From Oerskovia jenensis (GTDB taxonomy: Bacteria > Actinomycetota > Actinomycetes > Actinomycetales > Cellulomonadaceae), in NCBI RefSeq assembly GCF_016907235.1, contig NZ_JAFBBO010000001.1:1922001-1986000 (forward strand): 64,000 bases of DNA, read 5' to 3'. The number at the start of each line of letters is the position of its first letter. The stretch's first letter is position 1. Positions 15,318-25,859 of the stretch are shown piece after piece. The translations under genes were made by a program, and so were the position numbers. The notes below the pieces were generated by a model. The model saw only the letters and a program-made list of their open reading frames with translations, had not been told where the DNA came from and searched no databases.

Positions 15318-16883
15318 TCAGGCGAGCTCGAAGTCGACCCGGCGACGCTCGATCGACGCCTCGAGCAGCCGGACCCGGACGGGGTCGCCCAGCGGCAGGT
15401 CGACCCCCTCGACGCTCGCGCGGACCGCAGGCTCGACGATCACGACCTGGCCACGCACCACGCCGGGCCCGTCCGGTGCGTCCGGCCCCGCCGACGTCGA
15501 CCCGCCGCCCGCCCGCGCGGCCTTCTCCGCGCCCTTGGCCGCCCGGCGGCGTCGCTCCTCGTCGTTCTCGACGTCGACGACCACGGCGTCGAACATCTCC
15601 CCGACCCGACCCGCGAGCAGCGCGGCCTCGACGACGTCGACGCTCGCCCGCTCGTACGACCCGGCGCGCTGGCCCGTCCGGGCCATGGTGCGCGGCAACC
15701 CCGGCAGGGCGTCGCGCACCCAGGTCGGAACATCCTGCCTCGCGCACAGCGCCAGGCAGATCTCGGTCCCGTAGCGGTCGACCAGGCGGCGCAGCGGCGC
15801 GGTCACGTGCGCGTACTCGGCCGCGATCGCGGCGTGCGCGACGTCGTCGGGCGCGCCGGCCGGCTGACCCGTGCCGCCGAACGGCGCGTACGACGCCCCA
15901 CGGAAGAGCGACGTCGCCTCGTTGAGGAAGGCAGCGTGCCGCGACGTGGCCGAGTCGAGGGTCGCGAGCAGCTCGCCGTAGGACAGGTGCTGGGGCCAGT
16001 CGATGCCGAGCGCGCCCGCGGTACGGCGCAGGCGCGCGAGGTCGCGCGGGTCCGCGGCCGGGAGGGTCCGGAAGATCCCCACCCCTCCCGACCGCATGAT
16101 CCGGGCCGCCGCGATGCCCGTCAGCAGCGAGATCTGCGCGTTCCACCCCTCGACGGGCAACGTCGAGCGGAACTCGAGCCCGAACGACCCGTCCTCGTGC
16201 GCCACGACGTCCTGCTCGGGCACGTTGAGGGACACCCCGCCACGCTCGCGCTCGCGCGCCTCGCGCAGCAGGCCGACCTCCCGCAGCAGGTCGAGCATCT
16301 GCCCCGCGTCCCCGGCGTCGAGCCGTGCCTGGACCTCCGCGTACGTCAGTCGCGCGGTGCTGCGCACGAGCGCCCGCTCGACCCGGGCGTCGGCGATCTC
16401 GCCGCGCTCGTCGAGCGTCACGTGCCAGACGGCGGCAGCCCGGACCGCGTCCGGCAGGAGGCTCGCAGCGGCCTCCGACAGCACCGCAGGGTGCAGGGGA
16501 GTGCGCTCGTCAGGACCGTAGAGCGTCATGCCCCGCTCGTTCACCTCGGCGTCGAGAGGTCCACCCGGAGTCACGAAGGGAGCGAGGTCGGCGATCGCGT
16601 ACCGCACGAGATAGCCGCCGGGCGCACGCTCGAGATGGACCGCCTGGTCGAGGTCCATCGAGCCGGGCGGATCGATCGTCACGAACGGGACGTCGCGCAG
16701 GTCCCTCCGACCGCCGGAGACGTCCCGTCGCGCGGCCTCGGACGCCTCGTCGAGGACCGGCCGGGGGAACTCCGCGGGGATCTCCATCTCGGCACGCAGC
16801 GAGGCGAGCGCGGACAGGACGGGGTCGACCGCGGGCAGGACGGGGGCGGTGGCGGGCGCGACGCGCAGGTTCCGGGAGGGCAC
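15318..16883 (-). CDS. RNB-domain (RNase II/R-type) ribonuclease
   Basis: A 521-residue 3'-5' exoribonuclease of the compact actinobacterial RNB group, without recognisable cold-shock domains. The catalytic core starts with FVTIDPPGSMDLDQAVHLER (67-86): D71, D77 and D79 align with the three Mg-binding Asp of E. coli RNase II (D201, D207, D209), but the fourth Asp is Gln80. The C-terminal beta-barrel region (about 470-515) could bind RNA. The GTG start at 16883 lacks a Shine-Dalgarno and has TACAGT 11 bases upstream, suggesting a leaderless or near-leaderless mRNA. It would act in RNA turnover in the cytoplasm. Confidence 0.85.
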   Translation of the reverse strand: MPSRNLRVAPATAPVLPAVDPVLSALASLRAEMEIPAEFPRPVLDEASEAARRDVSGGRRDLRDVPFVTIDPPGSMDLDQAVHLERAPGGYLVRYAIADLAPFVTPGGPLDAEVNERGMTLYGPDERTPLHPAVLSEAAASLLPDAVRAAAVWHVTLDERGEIADARVERALVRSTARLTYAEVQARLDAGDAGQMLDLLREVGLLREARERERGGVSLNVPEQDVVAHEDGSFGLEFRSTLPVEGWNAQISLLTGIAAARIMRSGGVGIFRTLPAADPRDLARLRRTAGALGIDWPQHLSYGELLATLDSATSRHAAFLNEATSLFRGASYAPFGGTGQPAGAPDDVAHAAIAAEYAHVTAPLRRLVDRYGTEICLALCARQDVPTWVRDALPGLPRTMARTGQRAGSYERASVDVVEAALLAGRVGEMFDAVVVDVENDEERRRRAAKGAEKAARAGGGSTSAGPDAPDGPGVVRGQVVIVEPAVRASVEGVDLPLGDPVRVRLLEASIERRRVDFELA

Positions 16884-17064
16884 GTCCCCGACTGTAGGCG
16901 GTCGTCGGGCCTGCGGACAGGTGGCCGCCCGAGAGAACCGCTCGGGGCGCAGGTCACCTCGACGCACCGAACAGGGGCAGCATCCCGTCCCTGCGGGATC
17001 CCCTGGTCGCTCCGCGCGCGGACGCTGGGCAGCAGGCGCCCGGCACGGCCGGTGACCAACGAGC

Positions 17065-17095
17065 GACGGTCCCGGGTCGTGGACCCGGGACCGTC
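17065..17095. terminator. Terminator downstream of the peptide/oligosaccharide ABC operon
   Basis: Perfect 14-bp inverted repeat GACGGTCCCGGGTC / GACCCGGGACCGTC with a 3-base loop, 51 bases after the stop of the last importer gene on the minus strand. Confidence 0.75.
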
Positions 17096-17146
17096 ACTCA
17101 CTCGTCGGTCGCCTGCTCGCGCCGACACCGCTCGTCGCGGCCTCCC

Positions 17147-18034
17147 TCAGAGGTCGGCCGTGCCGAAGCGGTCGCGCACCGCGGCGGCATCCCCCGAGGC
17201 TGCCGACGACGATGCGAGCTCCTGGCGCACCTCCTCGCGCAACCTTCCCTGGTTCTTCGGGTCGGGTGCCGCCGCGAGGAGGAGCTTGGTGTACTCGTGC
17301 TGCGGGTTGAGGATCACGTCGTCCGACGGTCCCCGCTCCACGATGCTGCCACGGAACATCACGATGATCTCGTCGGAGAAGTGACGAGCGGTCGCGAGGT
17401 CGTGCGTGATGTAGAGGACCCCGAGGTTCTCCTCGCGCTGCAGACGGGCCAGCAGGTTGAGCACGCCGAGGCGGATCGACACGTCGAGCATGGACACGGG
17501 CTCGTCGGCGATGAGGAACCTCGCCCCGGGAGCGAGAGCACGCGCGATGGCCACACGCTGGCGCTGGCCTCCCGACATCTCGTGGGGCCGCTTCTCCGCG
17601 AACGCCGATGCCGGAGTGAGGTTCACACGGGTCAGGAGCTCTTCGACCGCGACGTCCACGTCGGCCTGTGTCTTCGCGATCTTGTGGATGCGCAGCGGCC
17701 GTTCGAGGTGGTGCCGGATCGAGTGGAAGGGGTTGAGCGAGGCGAACGGGTCCTGGAAGACCATCTGGACGTCGTGCCGGTACGTGGCCAGGGAGGCCCC
17801 GCGGTGCGCGCTCGGCGTCCCGTCGAGCAGGATCTGGCCCGACGACGGCGTCTCGAGCTTGGCGATCATGCGCGCGACGGTCGACTTGCCCGACCCGGAC
17901 TCGCCCACGATCGCGATCGTCTTGCCGGGTTCGAGCGTGAAGGAGATGTCGTCGGCCGCGCGCAGCCTGGTCTTCTTCAGTCCGCTGCGCACGGTGAAGT
18001 CCTTGGTGAGGTTGCGGACCTCGAGCGTGCCCAT
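17147..18034 (-). CDS. Oligopeptide/dipeptide-type ABC importer ATP-binding subunit (DppF-like)
   Basis: A 295-residue ATPase, one of two nucleotide-binding subunits of the five-gene importer. Walker A GESGSGKST (about 44-52), Q-loop MVFQDPF, signature [15 protein letters not shown], Walker B FLIADEPVSMLD and the H-loop His in ITHDLATA are all intact. Residues RGPSDDVILNPQHEYTKLLL match the C-terminal oligopeptide-transporter extension. Its ATG overlaps the stop of the upstream ATPase by one base (TGATG), indicating translational coupling. Works in the cytoplasm bound to the permeases. Last gene of the operon, before the hairpin 17065-17095. Confidence 0.93.
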   Translation of the reverse strand: MGTLEVRNLTKDFTVRSGLKKTRLRAADDISFTLEPGKTIAIVGESGSGKSTVARMIAKLETPSSGQILLDGTPSAHRGASLATYRHDVQMVFQDPFASLNPFHSIRHHLERPLRIHKIAKTQADVDVAVEELLTRVNLTPASAFAEKRPHEMSGGQRQRVAIARALAPGARFLIADEPVSMLDVSIRLGVLNLLARLQREENLGVLYITHDLATARHFSDEIIVMFRGSIVERGPSDDVILNPQHEYTKLLLAAAPDPKNQGRLREEVRQELASSSAASGDAAAVRDRFGTADL

Positions 18035-18945
18035 CAGGCCACCTCTTCCGTGTCGTCGCCGGTGCCCGAGCCAGTCCGGACGAACGCACCCCGCTCACCC
18101 GTGAGGCTCGGGAACGAGGCGAGGAGCTTGCGTGTGTACTCGTGCTGCGGTTCTTCGTAGATCTGTTCCGAGGAGTTCAGCTCGACAATCTCCCCCTGGA
18201 GCATGACGGCGATCCGGTCGCTGATCTCGAGGAGCATCGGCAGGTCGTGGGTGATGAAGACGACCGCGAAGTCGAGCTGTTCCCGCAGGCGCATGATCTC
18301 GCGGATGATGCCGCGCTGGACCACCACGTCGAGTGCCGTCGTCGGTTCGTCCATGATCATGACCTGGGGGTTGAGCGCCAGGGCCATGGCGATCATGACG
18401 CGCTGGCGCATGCCGCCCGACAGCTCGTGGGCGAAGCTGTTCAGGCGGTTCGGGTCCACCCCGACGAGCTCGAGGAGCTCCCGGCTGCGTGTCAGCTTCT
18501 CCTTCTTGGACATCCCCGGGCGGTGGGTGTCGAAGACGTCGAACAGCTGGGCCTTGACGCTGATGACCGGGTTGAGCGAGTTCATGGCGCCCTGGAAGAC
18601 CATCGAGATCTTGTCCCAGCGGAACGCTCGGAGGGCATCTCCCGACAGGGCCGCCACGTCGATGTCGTAGCCGTCCTTGTCGTGCAGCACGATCTCGCCC
18701 GAGGTCCGCAGCGCGGGGGGCTTGAGGAGCTGGTTGAGCCCGTAGGCCAGCGTCGTCTTGCCGCAGCCCGACTCGCCGGCGAGTCCCAGGATCTCCCCGC
18801 GGTGCAGGGTGAGCGACACGTCCTTGACGGCCTTGACCACAGGAGTGACCTGGTACTCGATCGAGACGTTGCGCGCGGTCAGCACGGGCACGGCTCCCGG
18901 CCCGACGCCGGCGTCCCCCGCAGGCTTCGTGGACACGGCACTCAT
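18034..18945 (-). CDS. Oligopeptide/dipeptide-type ABC importer ATP-binding subunit (DppD-like)
   Basis: A 303-residue ATPase and second nucleotide-binding subunit of the same importer. Walker A GESGCGKTT (about 53-61), Q-loop MVFQGAMNSLNPV (typical DppD), signature LSGGMRQRVMIAMAL, Walker B VMIMDEPTTALD and H-loop FITHDLP are present, followed by EIYEEPQHEYTRKLL-like C-terminal segment. Its ATG overlaps the permease stop (ATGA) and its stop overlaps the next ATPase start. The heterodimeric ATPase pair is standard for the Dpp/Opp and oligosaccharide (family 5) importers. Confidence 0.93.
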   Translation of the reverse strand: MSAVSTKPAGDAGVGPGAVPVLTARNVSIEYQVTPVVKAVKDVSLTLHRGEILGLAGESGCGKTTLAYGLNQLLKPPALRTSGEIVLHDKDGYDIDVAALSGDALRAFRWDKISMVFQGAMNSLNPVISVKAQLFDVFDTHRPGMSKKEKLTRSRELLELVGVDPNRLNSFAHELSGGMRQRVMIAMALALNPQVMIMDEPTTALDVVVQRGIIREIMRLREQLDFAVVFITHDLPMLLEISDRIAVMLQGEIVELNSSEQIYEEPQHEYTRKLLASFPSLTGERGAFVRTGSGTGDDTEEVA

Positions 18946-20090
18946 GCGTTCACCTTCTCGTCGTCTCGGGCCGATGCGTCGACCGGCGCCTGCGTGGAGG
19001 ACGTCGAACCCGGGGTCGTGCCTTCTCGCCGGTTCTTCCGTGCGACCCGCACGCTCTTGACCGCGGCGGGCGCGCTGCGCAGCCGCGGGTTGATGATCTC
19101 GTCGATGCTGAAGTTCAGCAGGGCCAGACCGCAGCCGAAGAGCGCGATCAGGAGGCCCGGCGGCACGTACCACCACCAGCTGCCGTCGAGGAACGCGTTC
19201 TGAGCGCGTGCCTCGCTGAGCATGGTTCCCCAGGTGATCGAGCCCGACGGGCCGAGACCCAGGTAGGACAACCCCGCCTCGCCGAGGATCGCCAGCAGGA
19301 CCGCGCCGAGGAACTGGGCCGTGAGCAGCGGGAGCAGGTTCGGCAGGATCTCGACCAGGATGATCCGTCCGGACTTCTCCCCCGCGACGCGCGCTGCCGA
19401 GACGTAGTCCCTGGAGCGCAGCGACTTGGCCTGCGACCGCAGGACGACGGCGCCTCCGGCCCAGCCCGTCAGGCCGAGGACGAGGGCGATGACGGCGAGC
19501 GAGCGGCTCTCGAGGTACGCCGAGATGACGATGATCAGAGGAAGCCCGGGAATCACGAGCATGACGTTCGTGACGAACGACAGGACGTCGTTGGTCCACC
19601 CGCCCGAGTATCCCGAGACGACTCCGAAGAACAGCGACAGGACGACCGCGATGATCCCGGCGAGGAGGCCGACCATGAGCGAGCCCATGCCCCCGTGCGC
19701 CAGCTGGGCGAAGATGTCGGCGCCGCTCGCGGTGGTCCCGAGGAGGTGCTCGGAGCTCGGAGGGAGCCTGGACGGGTTCTTGAGGTAGCGCGGGTCCTGG
19801 CTCAGGAGTGGTGCCACGATGGCGAACGCCATGATGCCGAGCGTCAGGATCAGGCCGATGAGCAGCTTGCCCGAGAACGGCGGGAGCATCGCGCGCAGTC
19901 CGCGCTTGGGAGGGGGCGCACCGTCGTCGGAGGTCTTCACGAACTGGTCCGGCGTCGTGGGAGGAACGTCCGGCACGACGCCCGGGGTGCGTTGCTGAGG
20001 CGGAAGACCGTCGACCACGACCGATGCCGCCGGGGCGGCGTCGACAGCGGGGGTCACGATCTCGGCGTCGCGGATGTCGTCGTCAGGCAT
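18942..20090 (-). CDS. ABC importer permease (DppC-like)
   Basis: A 382-residue inner-membrane permease. After an unusually long Pro/Ala-rich cytoplasmic N-terminus (about 80 residues) the OppC-N region and about six transmembrane helices follow. The LLGTTASGADIFAQLAHGG motif typical of DppC and the EAA loop (YVSAARVAGEKSGRIILVEI) contacting the ATPases are visible. The C-terminal tail is charged and Ser/Thr-rich. The ATG at 20090 overlaps the end of the preceding permease gene by 8 bp. Forms the channel with the DppB-like subunit. Confidence 0.9.
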   Translation of the reverse strand: MPDDDIRDAEIVTPAVDAAPAASVVVDGLPPQQRTPGVVPDVPPTTPDQFVKTSDDGAPPPKRGLRAMLPPFSGKLLIGLILTLGIMAFAIVAPLLSQDPRYLKNPSRLPPSSEHLLGTTASGADIFAQLAHGGMGSLMVGLLAGIIAVVLSLFFGVVSGYSGGWTNDVLSFVTNVMLVIPGLPLIIVISAYLESRSLAVIALVLGLTGWAGGAVVLRSQAKSLRSRDYVSAARVAGEKSGRIILVEILPNLLPLLTAQFLGAVLLAILGEAGLSYLGLGPSGSITWGTMLSEARAQNAFLDGSWWWYVPPGLLIALFGCGLALLNFSIDEIINPRLRSAPAAVKSVRVARKNRREGTTPGSTSSTQAPVDASARDDEKVNA

Positions 20091-21075
20091 TGCGCGTCCT
20101 CGGGTCGATGAAGCCATAGATCATGTCCATGAGGAAGTTGGCCGCCAGGACGGCGACCGTGATCACCAGGAACACTCCCTGCATGAGTGCGTAGTCGTTC
20201 TCCCGGACCGCGTCGGTCAACAGCTTGCCGAGCCCGGGGTAGGAGAAGACCTCCTCCATGACCACGGATCCGGCGACCACGAAGCCGAGCGAGATGCCGA
20301 ACCCTGCGATCGACGGGAGTGCTGCGTTGCGGGACGCGTAGGTCCGGGCGATCCGCATGGGGCGCAGCCCCTTGGCCTCGGCCGTGGTGATGTAGTCCTC
20401 GGAGAGCGTCGCGACCATCATGTTGCGCATGCCCAGGAGCCAACCGCCCACGGACGAGATGATGATCGTCAACGCCGGCAGGGTGCCGTGGTAGATCACG
20501 CTCCCCACGAACGCCCACGACCACTCGGGCCCGTAGTCGAAGCCGAAGATGTCGTAGCCCCCGATCACCGGGAACCACTCGAGCTTCACGGCGAACGTCG
20601 AGATCAGGATGAGGGCGAGCCAGAAGTACGGCAGGGCCTGGAGGAGGGTCGAGGCGGGGATGACGTGGTCGACCCAGGTCCCTCGCTTCCAGCCCACCCA
20701 GGCTCCTCCGGCGATGCCGAGGATGAACGAGATGATGGTCGCGATGCCCATCAGCCCGAGCGTCCACGGCAACGCGGTGGCGATCAGCTCCGTCACGGGC
20801 TTGGGGAAGAACGTCGTCGAGACGCCCAGGTCCCCGTGAAGGATGTTGTTCAGGTAGGACACGTACTGGTCCCACAGACTGCTGTCGTCCTCACCGAAGA
20901 GGAGGTCGATGCTCTTCTGCATCCCGGGGGTGATCTCGACGCCCTTCCTCATCAGCTTCTCCATGAAGAGCTGCTTCGGGTCGCCGGGCATCATTTTCGG
21001 GATGGCGAAGTTCAGGGAGATGGCGGCCCACAGGGTGATCAGGTAGAACGTGATCCGCCGGGCGAAAAACCTCAT
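20083..21075 (-). CDS. ABC importer permease (DppB-like)
   Basis: A 330-residue permease beginning with the classic DppB N-terminus MRFFARRITFYLITLWAAIS, then FAIPKMMPGDP. About six membrane helices follow, with an EAA-type loop (YITTAEAKGLRPMRIARTYA, about 231-250) and FSYPGLGKLLTDAV near the C-terminus. GAGGAGA lies 8 bases before the ATG. It follows the binding-protein gene after a 46-bp gap on the same strand and overlaps the DppC-like gene. Residues 60-75 (DLLFGEDDSSLWDQY) differ from peptide transporters in a way seen in sugar-oligomer versions, but this is weak evidence. Confidence 0.9.
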   Translation of the reverse strand: MRFFARRITFYLITLWAAISLNFAIPKMMPGDPKQLFMEKLMRKGVEITPGMQKSIDLLFGEDDSSLWDQYVSYLNNILHGDLGVSTTFFPKPVTELIATALPWTLGLMGIATIISFILGIAGGAWVGWKRGTWVDHVIPASTLLQALPYFWLALILISTFAVKLEWFPVIGGYDIFGFDYGPEWSWAFVGSVIYHGTLPALTIIISSVGGWLLGMRNMMVATLSEDYITTAEAKGLRPMRIARTYASRNAALPSIAGFGISLGFVVAGSVVMEEVFSYPGLGKLLTDAVRENDYALMQGVFLVITVAVLAANFLMDMIYGFIDPRTRNA

Positions 21076-21121
21076 CGTGCTGTCTCCTCGTTGATCGACG
21101 CTCCTCTTCGGCGAGACGGCA

Positions 21122-22810
21122 TCAGCTGGTGACCGGCTCGAGCTTCGAGAGGACGACGCCGAGCGAGACCGTGCTCCACGACGGCGGGAAGGCGTACAGG
21201 TTGTCGTCGGTGGGCCAGCCCGTGAAGTCCTTGGTGTCCATGAAGGTCTGGCTCGCGTTCACGACGATCGGGATGTAGGGGAGGTCGCGGACGAGCTCCT
21301 TCTGGATCGTGGCGTAGGCGGCCTGCTTGGCGGCCTCGTCGTTCGTGGCGGCGGCCTCGGCGACGGCTGCGTCGAGCACGGGGTTGGAGTAGCGAGCGAA
21401 GTTGAAGTCACCGGACTCGAGCGCGGTGCCCACGGGCTTCGTGTAGTCGGTGGACAGCCACTGACGGTAGATCTGGAACGGGTCGTCGAGCGACGGGCCC
21501 GTGATGCCACCGACCATGAGCTGGAAGCTGCCGGCGACGCGCATCTCGGACATCTCCGGCTGCGTCACCTGCTCGTGCGTCACCTTGATGCCGGCGTCTC
21601 CGGCTGCGGAGGCGACCAGGTCACCGACGGTGTTGTAGTCGGTCCAGCCTGCGACCGTGATGAGGGACAGCTCGACCTTCTGGCCGGCCTTCTCGTAGAT
21701 GCCGTCGGCGCCCTTGGTGTAGCCGGCGTCCTCGAGCACCTTGGCGGCTGCGGCCGGGTCCGCCGTCTGCGGGCTCTCGGCGTCGACGTCGGGCGAGATC
21801 CAGCGGTCGTCACGACCGAGGAGGGCGAACGTGGGCGAGATCGTGGCGGCCTGTCCGGCGAACGCCTTCTCGTTGATCTCGGTACGGTCCACGAGCAGGT
21901 CGAGCGCCTGGCGGACGGCGACGTCCGTCTGCGGCCCGGTGCAGCCCTGCGCCGTGGTGGAGCACGTGTACAGGACGGTCGGGTCCTGAGGGGTGTTGAC
22001 CATCGAGAGCCGGCCCGGGCCCGTGATGCGCTCGGGGTCCGGGACGAACATCGCTGCCCAGTCGACCTTGCCCGTGGTCAGGAGGTTCTCGGCGCTCTGG
22101 TTCTCGTCGATGCCCAGGTAGCGGACCTTCTTGACCTTGGGGGCGCCGTCCCAGTAGTCCTCGTTCGCGACGACCGTGTAGCTCGCGTCCGTGATGGCGT
22201 CGAACTTGAACGGTCCCGTGCCGACGGGAGCCTCGTTGGCCCAGGTCGCCTTGTCGGCGACGTCCTTCCACAGGTGCTCGGGGACCATCAGCGTCGTCCC
22301 GAGGAACTGGACCTCACCGGTGAACTGCGGCGAGTTGAAGGTCAGCTTGACCGACGTGTCGTCGACCTTCTCCGCCGACTCCAGGAAAGGGCTCTTCGCT
22401 GCGTCGTTGGTGAAGGAGAAGACGACGTCCTCGACCGTGAACGGCTTGCCGTCGGTCCACGTGACGCCCTCGCGGATCGAGATGGTCAGCGACAGGCCGT
22501 CCTCCGACCACTCGAACGTGTCGCCCAGGCGGGGCTCCGGGGGGCCGGCCTTCGCCTTGTTGTAGTGGAAGAGCGGCTCGTAGATCGCGCCGTTGGCCGC
22601 GTGGAGCGGGTTCGGAGCGTAAGGGTTGAAGTTCGCCACGACCGGCGTCTGGGTCCCGGCCCAGACGTTGAGGACGCGACCGTCCCCACCGTTCCCGCCG
22701 TCGCCCTTCTCGCTCCCGGAGCTGGAGCAGCCGGCCGCGAACATCGTCACACCGGTCACCAGGGCAACCGCCGTGAGCAGGCGCTTGCGCGCCACGCTTC
22801 GAATCATCAT
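21122..22810 (-). CDS. Family-5 substrate-binding lipoprotein of ABC importer
   Basis: A 562-residue extracytoplasmic solute-binding protein (SBP_bac_5). A basic start, hydrophobic stretch and lipobox FAAGC (lipidated Cys28) are followed by a Gly/Asp-rich tether. Core motifs: NPYAPNPLHAANGAIYEPL, GVTWTDGKPFTVEDVVFSFT and YWDGAPKVKKVRYL. It delivers substrate to the two permeases encoded downstream. The family takes peptides, but close relatives in cellulolytic bacteria and Thermotoga bind oligosaccharides; substrate cannot be fixed from sequence. ATG at 22810 or 22807 (the latter has better spacing from AGAGG). First gene of the operon, preceded by a candidate operator. Confidence 0.9.
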   Translation of the reverse strand: MMIRSVARKRLLTAVALVTGVTMFAAGCSSSGSEKGDGGNGGDGRVLNVWAGTQTPVVANFNPYAPNPLHAANGAIYEPLFHYNKAKAGPPEPRLGDTFEWSEDGLSLTISIREGVTWTDGKPFTVEDVVFSFTNDAAKSPFLESAEKVDDTSVKLTFNSPQFTGEVQFLGTTLMVPEHLWKDVADKATWANEAPVGTGPFKFDAITDASYTVVANEDYWDGAPKVKKVRYLGIDENQSAENLLTTGKVDWAAMFVPDPERITGPGRLSMVNTPQDPTVLYTCSTTAQGCTGPQTDVAVRQALDLLVDRTEINEKAFAGQAATISPTFALLGRDDRWISPDVDAESPQTADPAAAAKVLEDAGYTKGADGIYEKAGQKVELSLITVAGWTDYNTVGDLVASAAGDAGIKVTHEQVTQPEMSEMRVAGSFQLMVGGITGPSLDDPFQIYRQWLSTDYTKPVGTALESGDFNFARYSNPVLDAAVAEAAATNDEAAKQAAYATIQKELVRDLPYIPIVVNASQTFMDTKDFTGWPTDDNLYAFPPSWSTVSLGVVLSKLEPVTS

Positions 22811-22916
22811 TGGTCCTCTCGAGTCGTCAACGCGTCGTCACGCTGATCGGCCGCTCGCCACCGTGCGAGCTCGTGGCAGGAACACTAACGAATCGAGGAC
22901 GAGGTTCCGACCAATA

Positions 22917-22936
22917 CAACAGGAAAGTTACCTAAA
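22917..22936. promoter_or_regulatory. Candidate operator upstream of the ABC importer operon
   Basis: AGGAAAGTTACCT (22921-22933) is an imperfect palindrome (10 of 13 positions symmetric) in an AT-rich island; the extended minus-strand form TTAGGTAACTTTCCTGT resembles sugar-responsive repressor sites. It lies about 110 bases upstream of the binding-protein start. No regulator gene is adjacent. The regulator family is not assignable from sequence alone. Confidence 0.4.
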
Positions 22937-23097
22937 TGAAATCTCGCCGACCTCTGGACCCTCACGAACGGCTAGATCCTGCGGATTCCGGCAGGGTGCC
23001 CCGATGCCCCGTCGGTGTGCAGGACACAACGCGGCGGCCCGACGGACACGGTCGTGCCCGCCCGACCGCCGTGGGAACGCTCCCGACGGATGGCCCC

Positions 23098-23856
23098 CTA
23101 GAGGCTCGCGACCGCCGCGTCGACCGCGGCCCGTGCCGCGCGCGCGACGTCCAGGTCCGTCACCTCGTAGCCGGCCCCTCCCCCGCCGCCGGGCCCGCCG
23201 TCGTCGGACAGCGTGCGCTTGGCCGAGAGGTGGACCGCGTCCACCCCGGCGCCGACGAGCGCCTCCACGTCCTGCGGGCGCACTCCCCCGCCCGCCTGGA
23301 CCTGCACGCGTCCGGCGACGTGCCGTGCCATCTGCCCCAGCCGCTCCACCCCGTCGATGCTGCTCGGGGCGCCGCCCGAGGTCAGGACGCGGGAGACACC
23401 CAGGCCCGCGAGGAGGTCGAGCGCCGCCGTGACGTCCTCGACCACGTCGATCGCCCGGTGGAACGTCACCTCGCGCCCGTCCGCGGCGGCGACCAGGGCC
23501 CGCACCGCGTCCGCGTCGACCAGACCGTCCGCCGTGAGCGCGCCGATCACGACACCGGACGCCCCCGCCGTGACAGCGGCCCGGACGTCCCTGACCTGCA
23601 CGTCGAGCTCGGCCGCGCTGAACACGAACCCGCCCGGGCGTGGGCGGATCAGGGGATGCACCTCGACGGGCGCGGCGTCACCCGCCGCCTCGACCGCGGC
23701 AGCGACCGCCGCCTCGACGAGCCCGATGCTCGGCGTCAGCCCGCCCGTCGCACCCAGCGCCGCGCACAGCTCGACGCGCTGTGCGCCGACCAGCGCGGCG
23801 ACCCGCACGCCGTCGGTGTCCTGGACTGCGATCTCGAGGGCGACCTCGCGTGCCAT
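23098..23856 (-). CDS. cutC: CutC family protein
   Basis: A 252-residue TIM-barrel protein of the CutC family. The family was linked to copper homeostasis in E. coli, but direct copper handling is disputed, so the role is open. Recognisable blocks: VEVHPLIRPRPGGFVFSAAE (about 63-82), GASGVVIGALTADGLVDADA, VTFHRAID, RVLTSGGAPSSIDG and the C-terminal DAVHLSAKRT. A Gly-rich insertion (GGPGGGGGAG, about 224-233) interrupts the last loop. AAGGAG lies 9 bases before the ATG at 23856. No metal-gene partner; apparently monocistronic. Confidence 0.9.
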   Translation of the reverse strand: MAREVALEIAVQDTDGVRVAALVGAQRVELCAALGATGGLTPSIGLVEAAVAAAVEAAGDAAPVEVHPLIRPRPGGFVFSAAELDVQVRDVRAAVTAGASGVVIGALTADGLVDADAVRALVAAADGREVTFHRAIDVVEDVTAALDLLAGLGVSRVLTSGGAPSSIDGVERLGQMARHVAGRVQVQAGGGVRPQDVEALVGAGVDAVHLSAKRTLSDDGGPGGGGGAGYEVTDLDVARAARAAVDAAVASL

Positions 23857-24152
23857 GTGGGGATGCTCCTTGGGTCGGGGCGGCGCACCGCAGCGCACCG
23901 GGTCAGCGGTCAGCGTAGTCCCGCCGACCTCGCGGGCGCGAGCACGCCCGGACCCTCGCCGACCCTGTGGCCGGGACCTGCGGCCGAGGGGTCGGGGCGC
24001 CGCGACGGCGAGCGCCCGCGACCCGGCCCGACGGCGCAGCGTGCGCCCCGTCGTCGGGCCAGGTCTCCCTGCCCGGCGCGCGGCTCGGGCCGTCGCGCGA
24101 CGTCTCTCGTCGACCGGGACGGCGCACTCGGCGATCGCCCCGCCACGCACGC

Positions 24153-24210
24153 CGACGGGAGCGGTGCCCTCCGCGGGTCACGTGACACGCGGAGCGCACC
24201 GCTCCCGTCG
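24153..24210. repeat. Long palindrome between gdhA and cutC
   Basis: 24-bp arms (24153-24176 and 24187-24210) that match at all but two positions, around the 10-base core GTCACGTGAC, which is itself a perfect palindrome. With no T tract, it could be a second gdhA terminator or a protein-binding cruciform. Confidence 0.6.
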
Positions 24211-24216
24211 ATCGGT

Positions 24217-24233
24217 CAGGGCCGAGGGCCCTG
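24217..24233 (-). terminator. Short hairpin after gdhA
   Basis: 7-bp stem CAGGGCC / GGCCCTG with a 3-base loop, 9 bases beyond the gdhA stop codon. Confidence 0.5.
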
Positions 24234-24241
24234 GCGGTCCG

Positions 24242-25858
<1,617 letters not shown>

Positions 25859-25859
25859 T

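Larger units (their letters stand above)
23857..24241. other. Non-coding region between gdhA and cutC
   Basis: 385 bp without a supported gene. It holds the cutC ribosome-binding site, a gdhA terminator (24217-24233) and a long imperfect palindrome (24153-24210). The remaining 290 bp are extremely GC-rich with no visible promoter. Confidence 0.45.

Noticed and set aside
9670-15774. A 2,034-codon open frame on the + strand
   Set aside because: It is antisense to the nuclease and RNB genes; its sequence is Arg/Val/Asp-rich low complexity, typical of open frames created by GC-rich codon bias. The opposite strand has clear catalytic motifs.
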